A DNA stretch of 13,269 nt from Thermoplasmata archaeon. GTDB lineage: Archaea > Thermoplasmatota > DTKX01 > GCA-020343715. The DNA lies in the NCBI GenBank assembly GCA_020343715.1, contig CP070808.1:1592477-1605745 (forward strand), given 5' to 3'. The notes beneath the pieces were generated by a model. The model worked only from the letters and a program-made list of their open reading frames with translations. It did not search any database and was not told the DNA's origin. Within the stretch, counting starts at the first letter, position 1. Each line of letters opens with the position of its first letter. A program made the translations under genes and the position numbers. Of this stretch, positions 7,695 through 13,269 are shown in pieces.

Positions 7695-10288
7695 TAGCGC
7701 ACGTCCTTCGTTAGACTCTCACGGACCACGTCATATTCCAGTTCCCCACCCTCCAGCGTGAGCCACTCCTGCAGCCCGGACCCGGTCTCCACCTTCACAT
7801 GGAACCAGGCCCCTCTCGGCCTGAACCGGAACCGTTCGATGGCATCCGCCCCGAGCCTCCGGTAGTAGTCCGCCAGGTCCACCTCGGTGATCTCCGTGAC
7901 CGGGGCCGTGGTGGGCTGGTAGGTGATCGTGATCGGGGCCCCAGGGCTCCCGTCCACATAGGGCGTGACGTTGATGTCCATCTCGTTGGCGTTCCACCTG
8001 GTCACCACCAGGCTGAACCTTCGGAACTCGCACTCGCCCATGGCCCCCTCCGGGGCGATGGGGTTGGCGAAGGCCCTGGCCTCCACCTGGACGCCGTCGT
8101 CGGTGGTCCCGGACTCCGCCTTCAGGAGCCGGTTGTATCCCTTCGTGCCCATGAACGTCTGGCCCGTGGGAGTGAAGACGGGGGAGACCAGGAGATCCTC
8201 CGTGTACACGATCCCGGTGTTCTGACTCTCCCTGACGGGCTCCCATTCCACCCACACACCAGGTAGCTGGAGGCCGATCCCGCAGAGATCCACGATGGTC
8301 ATCTCGAACGTGAAGAAGGCCCCCCGGAGCCCGTACTTGAATCGGTCGTCGTCGGTGCCCTCCACCACCAGGTCCTCGTAGGCTCGGTAGAGCGGCACCT
8401 CGTACCGGCGGAGTGCCGCCCGGTCCCCAGGGCCGATGAAGACCTCCTCCTGGGCGTACTGGTCCAGGCGCTCCCCGTTCAGGATGGGCACCACCGAGAG
8501 GGAGATGTCGGAGATGTGTTCGACCACCACCACCAGGCGGTGGAACATCGCTTCGCCACCGTAGCCCATGGGGGCGATGGGGTTGGGGCGGATCCGGGCG
8601 ATGAGTTGGTTCCCCTCCGCCACCTCGTAGCCACCGAACTGGTAGATCCCAGCCTGGGCAAAACTGCTCACCCCGAGGGAGAGGGTGTCCCCGAGGAAGA
8701 GTTCGTCCTCCGCCCCCACGTTCTCCCGCTCCGGGCACGGAGTCAGGGGTGGGATGGGGTCGTCCGTGGAGGGAGGGTCCGGGAGTTCCGGCGGATCCTC
8801 CGGCGTGATCAGATTGGCAGAACACGGAGTCGCCGTGAACTGGGTGTCCAGGGGAACCACCACCAGGTCCTTAAAGGAGGTGAACCCGCCCGTCCTGCTC
8901 GGGATGGCTCCGGTCCACCTGTCGGACCCGTAGCCGGACCATCCAGACTTCAGGCCACCGTCCCCAGCACCGACGCTGGTCTCGTTGACGCCACCCACCC
9001 AGGTCTCGTCAATCAGCCAGGACTCGGCGGGGAGGTCTGCCTCTCCCTGCCCGGCGCTCCGGTAGCCCACCTGGATCCGGTGGGTCCTGCCCGTGGAGTC
9101 CGCATCGTAGTCGTGCCAGAACTTCAGCCGGACGCTGATCCAGGGGTGCCAGACGCACCGCCACTCGGCTATCGGGAGGCACTCGGCACAACGGTCCCGA
9201 GAGGAGGCTGGCCAGAGTCTGCTGACCTCATCCGCCGGGATCACATAGTCGTAGGCCTTGGCGAACTCCCCCTGGTCGTAGATCACGACCTTCAGCCGGG
9301 CGTTCGAGACATAGCCAGCGTGCCAGCAGTAGTTGGTCGTTGAGTCGCAGTTCGGGCAGGTGCCCTCGCAGCAGCAGTCGTAGTATGGCCAGACGGTCTC
9401 CGGTTCGATGAACGCGAAGACGCCCTGGAAGTCGGAGGAGACGTTCCACTGGGAGGTCCTCCAGCCAGCGTAGAGGTTCCACCCATACTGGGGGTCCACC
9501 GGGGTAGCCGTGCCGCAGGCACAGGCCACCACGCCAGCCCTGGCCCCCTCCACGTCATAGAAGCGCTGCCAGGCCCACCCGCTCTCGTCCGAAAGCCACT
9601 GGAACTTGGCGCTCACGTCAGCCCCGTTGTTCGCTCCGGCAGTCTTGTTGACCAGGGCGCTCGGGGGCCCCATGAGCCTTCCGATGGAGGCGGCGTTGCC
9701 CTTCACCTTCGGGTCCGGGGAGTAGCCAGCGCTCCCCCCGAGGTTGCTGCAGCCGAGGCTCGGCCCACGGAAGTCAGCGATCTTGTGCCACCCACCCTCA
9801 CCGATGTAGGTGCCGTTGTAATAGGCCAGGCCGATGTTCCAGAGTTGGGCCCAGTCGGCCCAATCGAAGTTCCCCTCGGCCCCGGTGCCGTCGCTGGCGG
9901 GGACCTGGAACTGGAAGGGCAGGCTCCACTCGCTCCAGTCGCCGTCAGAGTCCTGGTAGCGGACGATGACCTGGTAGAGAGTGTCCTCGGTGGGGCTGGT
10001 CCATACCACGCTCTCTACGGCACCCAGGTAGGCAGCCCAGACGTTCGAGCCACCGCCCGGCGTTTGGACGATGTACTCGGTGGCAGCGTGGGCGGAGGTC
10101 TCGGGGGAGTAGTAGGTCGAGGAGGTGATCGTGACCTGGCCCTGCACCGACACGTCCGCCGATTCGATGCGGGGCCTCTCCGGCAGGGCCTGCTTCCAGA
10201 TGATCTGGCGACCAGCCTGGGTGACCCGGAGACCCGGTGCGCCCTGCCCGATGGTCTGGCGACCAGCCTGGGTGACGCGAAGAGGCAT
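7694..10288 (-). CDS. Large mosaic phage structural protein (FN3-like, Cys-rich centre, duplicated C-terminal domain)
   Basis: The protein has 864 residues. Two copies of LRVTQAGRQ-x-I open it (3-13 and 20-30), a short repeat of a type I have seen at the start of other phage proteins. An FN3-like domain follows (about 38-130) and ends in VRYQDSDGDWSEWS. The centre (about 140-480) is rich in Trp, Tyr and Gly and looks like a beta-sandwich. It holds eleven cysteines between 256 and 378, including CAC, CCCEGTCPNC and CAEC. A Pro/Asp-rich linker (495-520) separates it from two copies of a domain of about 170 residues (about 530-688 and 700-858). They share NPIAP (569 and 742), RGA-(F/W)-F (656 and 825) and a closing VRES (685 and 855). 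No hydrolase motif is visible. A host-contacting tail or virion-surface protein is the best guess. The stop overlaps the next start as TAATG. Confidence 0.7.
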   Translation of the reverse strand: MPLRVTQAGRQTIGQGAPGLRVTQAGRQIIWKQALPERPRIESADVSVQGQVTITSSTYYSPETSAHAATEYIVQTPGGGSNVWAAYLGAVESVVWTSPTEDTLYQVIVRYQDSDGDWSEWSLPFQFQVPASDGTGAEGNFDWADWAQLWNIGLAYYNGTYIGEGGWHKIADFRGPSLGCSNLGGSAGYSPDPKVKGNAASIGRLMGPPSALVNKTAGANNGADVSAKFQWLSDESGWAWQRFYDVEGARAGVVACACGTATPVDPQYGWNLYAGWRTSQWNVSSDFQGVFAFIEPETVWPYYDCCCEGTCPNCDSTTNYCWHAGYVSNARLKVVIYDQGEFAKAYDYVIPADEVSRLWPASSRDRCAECLPIAEWRCVWHPWISVRLKFWHDYDADSTGRTHRIQVGYRSAGQGEADLPAESWLIDETWVGGVNETSVGAGDGGLKSGWSGYGSDRWTGAIPSRTGGFTSFKDLVVVPLDTQFTATPCSANLITPEDPPELPDPPSTDDPIPPLTPCPERENVGAEDELFLGDTLSLGVSSFAQAGIYQFGGYEVAEGNQLIARIRPNPIAPMGYGGEAMFHRLVVVVEHISDISLSVVPILNGERLDQYAQEEVFIGPGDRAALRRYEVPLYRAYEDLVVEGTDDDRFKYGLRGAFFTFEMTIVDLCGIGLQLPGVWVEWEPVRESQNTGIVYTEDLLVSPVFTPTGQTFMGTKGYNRLLKAESGTTDDGVQVEARAFANPIAPEGAMGECEFRRFSLVVTRWNANEMDINVTPYVDGSPGAPITITYQPTTAPVTEITEVDLADYYRRLGADAIERFRFRPRGAWFHVKVETGSGLQEWLTLEGGELEYDVVRESLTKDVR
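10205..10276 (-). repeat. Direct repeat of 21 bp encoding the duplicated RVTQAGRQ peptide
   Basis: Two identical 21-base copies lie at 10205-10225 and 10256-10276, 51 bases (17 codons) apart. They encode the repeated VTQAGRQ core at the N-terminus of the large mosaic protein. DNA-level identity suggests a recent duplication or recombination between the copies. Confidence 0.9.
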
Positions 10289-10291
10289 GGG

Positions 10292-11308
10292 CTACGCCGT
10301 CTTCTCGTAGGAGACTTCGCAGTTCTCGTACTCAGACACGGACCAGCCGGACCCACCAGGCACGTCATTGAACAGCGAGAAGAAGTTCTGGTAGGTGGTG
10401 GCAGGCCCAATGTCGCTGCCCTGCCCGTGGTTCGAGCCAGACTTCAGACCGAGCTTGAACGTGTCCCCAGATGCGGACTCCTTCCGAGCCCGAACGAATG
10501 GGGCCACGGCGATGATGGAGCCCCCGGAGAGGAGAATGGTGCCGGAACACTTCAACTGGTCCAGGTCTCCCACGGTGAAGCTCTTGGTGAAGGTGGTGTC
10601 CCCGTCCGGGCCGATCTCATCGACGCAGTCTTCGTTGTTGGTGTCCCCGGTTGCCACCCAGTCATCCGAGGAGCCGGAGAGGTTGCAGGGCTCATAGTTG
10701 ACGTACACGTCCCCGTGGTTCACGGAGTCGTCCACCCACACGTCCGAGATGGCCCAGTTGCCGGAGGTCCCGGTCTCGCCGCCACCGAAGTCGATCTGGT
10801 CGCAGGCGGTGCCTGCATAGATCGTGTCCACCCCAGTGACGGAGGCGTCCAGCACCCCGTTCTTGTAGAAGTAGACCTCACCGGCAGTTGCATGGAAGAC
10901 GACCTTGATCACCCAGTAGTCGTCGTTCCCGCTCCCGGTGGAGCCGGTGCTGGTGAGCTTCAGGTTCCCGTCCGTGGTGTCGGCGTGATACTCCAACTGA
11001 CCGGCGGAGTTGAACTCCACCAGCCCGAGGACGCCTGCACCGTTGTCGATGAACTCCAGGAGGTGCTGGCTGGCCGAGACGTTGGAGTGGATTCTCATCC
11101 CCACCAGGATGGTGGTGTAGTCGCCCCCGAGAGCCATCTTCGTGGATCTCGGGATTCCGGTAGGCGTCCACTTCTTCCGCCCGTCGCTCAGTCCGAGGTC
11201 CGTGACGGTGCCCCCGTTCGAGGAGAGCCAGATGTTGCTCACCAGGTCCGAGGCGGTGATCGCCCCGTCCGGGAGGTAGCCGAAGGATTCGATGGCCAGG
11301 AGGGTCAC
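10292..11308 (-). CDS. Phage virion protein: LamG/concanavalin-like jelly roll plus conserved C-terminal module
   Basis: The protein has 338 residues and starts at a GTG that overlaps the upstream TGA as GTGA. A GGGGG run lies before it. The first residues, LLAIESFGYL, match the usual opening of phage virion proteins with a concanavalin-like jelly roll, which supports this start over the next Met at residue 58. Residues 1-200 read as a LamG-like beta-sandwich (TTILVGMRIHS; DDYWVIKVVFHATAGEVYFYKNGVLDASV; WAISDVWVDD). Residues 200-338 read as a second beta-module seen in many tailed-phage proteins behind such a domain: SDDWVATGD, CVDEIGPDGDTTFTKS, IIAVAPFVRARKE, TTYQNFFSLFND and GWSVSEYENCEVSYE. 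Such proteins are usually minor tail or capsid-surface proteins thought to bind carbohydrate. No enzyme active site is visible. Confidence 0.75.
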   Translation of the reverse strand: MTLLAIESFGYLPDGAITASDLVSNIWLSSNGGTVTDLGLSDGRKKWTPTGIPRSTKMALGGDYTTILVGMRIHSNVSASQHLLEFIDNGAGVLGLVEFNSAGQLEYHADTTDGNLKLTSTGSTGSGNDDYWVIKVVFHATAGEVYFYKNGVLDASVTGVDTIYAGTACDQIDFGGGETGTSGNWAISDVWVDDSVNHGDVYVNYEPCNLSGSSDDWVATGDTNNEDCVDEIGPDGDTTFTKSFTVGDLDQLKCSGTILLSGGSIIAVAPFVRARKESASGDTFKLGLKSGSNHGQGSDIGPATTYQNFFSLFNDVPGGSGWSVSEYENCEVSYEKTA

Positions 11309-11997
11309 GGTGCCACCCCCATCAGTTCAGCGAGAGGCACCAGCGTCTCGGATTGGATCCGCCGGGCCTGGCCCCGCCGCCTGCGCTCGTTCGCCGTCTC
11401 ATGCTCCAGGAACATGACGAACATCCGCATCCACTCCTGGCGGTCAGCCTCGAAGAGCGCTACCTCGTCTCCCCTGCCATCCTTCTTCGCCAGGTAGAGC
11501 GCTACCTCCAGGATGAGGAGTTCGTTGAACTGCTCCTCCCAGGTAGAGTCGATGGTGGACGTGGTCAGGGCCGCATCCGTGGGCCGTTTCGAGGTCCAGA
11601 AGTTCAGGGCGTCCGTGGAGGGGTCCGGGTCACTGGCATTGCCAGCGGCGTAGTAGTTCTTCCCGATCCGGTACACGGCGGGGGTGTTCTCCTCCGCCAC
11701 CCGGTCGTCGTAGGGCACCACCACTACTTCAGCGCCACCAACGGTCTCAATCCTGAAGACCGACTCGGCCCCTTCGGGCCGGGCCCACGGCAGCCCCGTC
11801 CCTGGCGCTGACACCTGGGTGATGACGCCGAAGTACCCTGGGTTCACCCTCGCTGCCACCACATACATCTTGCGGATGATGCGGTTCACCAGATTCAGAA
11901 GCTCAGTGGCATCCGTGGCGATGGCACCAGGGTTGTTCTTGGTACTCTTCGCATAGGCCGACTCGAAGATGTCCTGAGGCGTAGTCGTCACTGCCAT
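11305..11997 (-). CDS. Phage head-to-tail adaptor/connector-like protein (second of two)
   Basis: The protein has 230 residues. The start at 11997 has AGGTGA (12006-12001) just upstream, overlapping the previous TAG stop. Residues 28-53 (ATDATELLNLVNRIIRKMY and onward to RVNP) form the helix typical of phage adaptor proteins, in which a helical bundle sits against the portal. A beta section follows (ESVFRIETVGGAEVVVVPYDD, 78-98). A long helix then carries EEQFNELLILEVALYLAKKDG (154-174) and continues through a charged helix to EHETANERRRR (198-208). The plan matches the preceding gene: N-terminal MAV, helix, beta, helix pair. Many podoviruses have an adaptor and a second connector between portal and nozzle, which fits the nozzle-like gene downstream. 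The C-terminal Arg-rich tail could contact the exiting DNA, which is inference. Confidence 0.68.
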   Translation of the reverse strand: MAVTTTPQDIFESAYAKSTKNNPGAIATDATELLNLVNRIIRKMYVVAARVNPGYFGVITQVSAPGTGLPWARPEGAESVFRIETVGGAEVVVVPYDDRVAEENTPAVYRIGKNYYAAGNASDPDPSTDALNFWTSKRPTDAALTTSTIDSTWEEQFNELLILEVALYLAKKDGRGDEVALFEADRQEWMRMFVMFLEHETANERRRRGQARRIQSETLVPLAELMGVAP

Positions 11998-12004
11998 AGC
12001 TCAC

Positions 12005-12679
12005 CTACCAAACGTCGAGGGTGGCGGAAGAGCGGCGAGAGGAGTACCCGGCGACCTGGTCCATGAACAGGCGCTCTTCGTCCACCCAGTTCTGGCGCAG
12101 GGCAGCCACGTTCGGGCCGCCAGGCGAGTTGTGGGAGCGATGGGCCAGGAAGTGGGCCAGGCCAGCCACCATGGCGGACTCTGCCGTGTCCGGGATGGTG
12201 ATGTTGCCAGCCAGGGTGAGGTCCGGGCTCATGGGAACGTAGTAGATGTCCACGCTGGCGAACCTGTCCCAGTCCACCTGGTCACCGTGGAAGTAGATGT
12301 TGCCTCCCACGACGGAATAGGCTGGCCAGAAGGAGTCGTTCACCTGGCGGAACTCCCTGGGCCGCGCTCCCCATGCAGCCAGGCTGAGAATGTCCCAGCT
12401 ATCGGAGTCCAGGAGGTTGGCCCTGCCATCCATGTAGATGTGGTGATCCAGGGCCGCCACTCCGGTGTCTCCCTTGTCCCACCCAGCCACCCAGGTCGCC
12501 TTGGTGATGCTCTGGACGGCAGCCAGGCGGAAGGGATCCAGGGCCACGATACGCAGGACCAGGGTCCGGTGGTATCGGCTCAGATAGGCCAGGCACACGG
12601 AGTTCGGATGGATCTCCGGGGTGAAGGACTCATGTGTGTCCCTCGCCCCGTTGATGATCTCCTGCACGGAAACAGCCAT
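12005..12679 (-). CDS. Phage head-to-tail adaptor/connector-like protein (first of two)
   Basis: The protein has 224 residues. The layout matches adaptor or tail-completion proteins that bind below the portal in short-tailed and other phages (T7 gp11, P22 gp4 and SU10 adaptor type). An N-terminal helix (VQEIINGARDTHE) and a second helix (NSVCLAYLSRYHRTLVLRIVALDP, residues 26-49) come first. A beta-rich middle follows, ending in VDIYYVPM (143-150). The hallmark 'Pro-Asp then amphipathic helix' segment, IPDTAESAMVAGLAHFLAHR, is at 162-181. A last helix (ALRQNWVDEERLFMDQVAGY) and a polar tail finish it. It is followed seven bases later by a gene of nearly the same size and similar architecture. 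The assignment rests on pattern and position. Exact family membership is not certain. Confidence 0.66.
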   Translation of the reverse strand: MAVSVQEIINGARDTHESFTPEIHPNSVCLAYLSRYHRTLVLRIVALDPFRLAAVQSITKATWVAGWDKGDTGVAALDHHIYMDGRANLLDSDSWDILSLAAWGARPREFRQVNDSFWPAYSVVGGNIYFHGDQVDWDRFASVDIYYVPMSPDLTLAGNITIPDTAESAMVAGLAHFLAHRSHNSPGGPNVAALRQNWVDEERLFMDQVAGYSSRRSSATLDVW

Positions 12680-12685
12680 AGGTCA

Positions 12686-12690
12686 CTCCT
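12686..12690 (-). promoter_or_regulatory. Shine-Dalgarno AGGAG overlapping the upstream stop codon
   Basis: AGGAG sits six bases before the ATG at 12679, and its first two bases are the last two bases of the preceding TAG stop. This fixes the start of the first adaptor-like gene and links its translation to termination of the gene before it. Confidence 0.75.
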
Positions 12691-13036
12691 ACTGGCCGAG
12701 GGCCTCCGCAAGGCGCTCCACCAGGACACCCCTCGGGTTCTCCTTCTCACCCTCCAGGTCCAGGAAGAGCTTCAGTGCAGACTTCCGGGGTCCACCATCC
12801 CGATCCCACTCGGCGGACAGGTAGTAGTCCAGCTTCGCTGGATCCGCTCTCAGGACGCTCTCCAGCGCTCTGACGGACAGGGCAGAGGGGGGTGGGTCTT
12901 CCGGCTCGGCCTCTGGCTCCTCGTAGCCCGTGACGGCGGGTCCGTAGATGTCCTTCCCGCCCTCGGATTCCTTCTGGAGCTTGTCGAACAGTTCCTGGCC
13001 CAGCACGGCGGGGCCGTAGGTCTTCATGATGCTCAT
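12689..13036 (-). CDS. Small phage protein with two YGPAV motifs, unknown function
   Basis: The protein has 115 residues from the ATG at 13036, which overlaps the upstream stop as ATGA and has GGGA about eight bases before it. An ATG at 13048 would add four residues but lies deeper inside the upstream gene. The N-terminus carries the same pentapeptide twice, YGPAV at residues 7-11 and 31-35, each followed by x-G. A Glu/Pro-rich linker (EEPEAEPEDPPPS) leads to a helical C-terminal half, with SVRALESVLRADPAKLDYYL and a Leu-rich end. The plan is short linear motifs, then a linker, then a helical domain. That would suit a protein that docks on a repeated partner such as the capsid or portal, but this is inference. 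I do not recognise the family. Confidence 0.8.
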   Translation of the reverse strand: MSIMKTYGPAVLGQELFDKLQKESEGGKDIYGPAVTGYEEPEAEPEDPPPSALSVRALESVLRADPAKLDYYLSAEWDRDGGPRKSALKLFLDLEGEKENPRGVLVERLAEALGQ

Positions 13037-13269
13037 GTCTGTTCCCATTGGTTGGTGACGGTGGTTCTCCCGAGGAAGTGCCTGTAGGCGTCATAGCCTT
13101 CTGCGATAGCGTCCTCGGTGAGCATCTTCCCGGCCTCCCGCTCTGGGGTCAGGTAGCCCTCCTCCAGGGCCACGATGGCCCGGTTGTGGAGGTTGAAGAT
13201 GCGCCTACGAAAGTCTTCCCGAATGAGACCCCAGTTCTCATCTCGCTCGAACACGTACTCCGCAGTCCT
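13033..13269 (-). CDS. C-terminal part of an unrecognised phage protein (5' end outside window)
   Basis: The reading frame is open to the window edge. A GTG at 13254 could be read as a start, but the five codons before it (R-T-A-E-Y) are also open and no Shine-Dalgarno sequence is visible, so I treat this as the tail end of a longer gene. The visible 78 residues are charged and probably helical, with segments such as REDFRRRIFNLHNRAIVALEEG and EDAIAEGYDAYRHFLGR. I recognise no family. The stop codon overlaps the next start in an ATGA junction (13036-13033), so the two are probably translationally coupled. Its place directly upstream of the connector-like genes suggests a head or neck role, which is inference from position only. 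Confidence 0.72.
   Translation of the reverse strand, partial: RTAEYVFERDENWGLIREDFRRRIFNLHNRAIVALEEGYLTPEREAGKMLTEDAIAEGYDAYRHFLGRTTVTNQWEQT

Noticed and set aside
6045..7697. Plus-strand open frame of 550 codons opposite the nozzle-like gene
   Set aside because: The product is Pro/Gly/Arg/His-rich with no domain pattern and no ribosome site. The minus-strand frame is clearly the coding one.
1461..10288. Two proteins of exactly 864 residues (at 10288-7694 and 4055-1461)
   Set aside because: Their sequences and domain plans are unrelated, so the equal length is coincidence, not duplication.
3385..10402. A shared 17-base string at 3385-3401 and 10386-10402, both encoding T-T-Y-Q
   Set aside because: It is short, the flanks do not match, and the peptide is common in phage beta-modules. 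Chance or shared codon preference is enough.
9785..11497. Plus-strand open frame of 570 codons
   Set aside because: It spans parts of three well-supported minus-strand genes and gives a low-complexity Gly/Val/Arg product typical of antisense frames in GC-rich DNA.
1..13269. Search for promoters, terminators and tRNA genes between genes
   Set aside because: The largest gap between genes is 13 bases, which leaves no room for them. I saw no convincing hairpin with a T-run or tRNA-like cloverleaf inside genes.

Overview
The window is one uninterrupted block of tailed-bacteriophage (Caudoviricetes) or prophage virion genes. All fourteen supported genes lie on the minus strand, so transcription runs from base 13269 down to base 1. 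Gaps between genes are 2-13 bases, or the genes overlap by 1-11 bases (ATGA, GTGA, TAATG and TGATG junctions). I see no bacterial housekeeping gene, RNA gene, mobile element, CRISPR array, promoter or terminator. The DNA is GC-rich (about 60% by eye). Arginine is written mainly as CGG and AGG, and codons favour G or C at the third position. This fits a GC-rich bacterial host, which I cannot name.

In transcription order: (1) 13269-12689 holds the end of an unrecognised gene and a small protein with two YGPAV motifs. (2) 12679-11305 holds two similar-sized proteins that look like head-to-tail adaptor/connector proteins. (3) 11308-10292 is a LamG/concanavalin-like jelly-roll protein followed by a second module common in phage virion proteins. 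(4) 10288-7694 is a large mosaic protein with duplicated N-terminal peptides, an FN3-like domain, a cysteine-rich centre and a duplicated C-terminal domain. (5) 7694-5613 is a tail-nozzle-like beta-propeller protein with three Ig/FN3-like domains added at its C-terminus. (6) 5603-4055 holds four small proteins, one from a recognisable phage beta-sandwich family. (7) 4055-1461 is an 864-residue fibre-like protein built from 42 short tandem repeats. (8) 1458-1 holds a small Gly-rich and basic protein resembling podovirus ejection proteins, then a charged, low-complexity protein that runs off the window.

Two adaptors, a nozzle-like propeller and possible ejection proteins, with no tape-measure, tail-tube or sheath gene, suggest a short-tailed (podovirus-like) particle. 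The large number of carbohydrate-binding-like and Ig/FN3-like modules suggests much of the operon builds the host-contacting surface. The most remarkable element is the 42-unit repeat protein. Terminase, portal, capsid and lysis genes are not in view and would lie outside the window.
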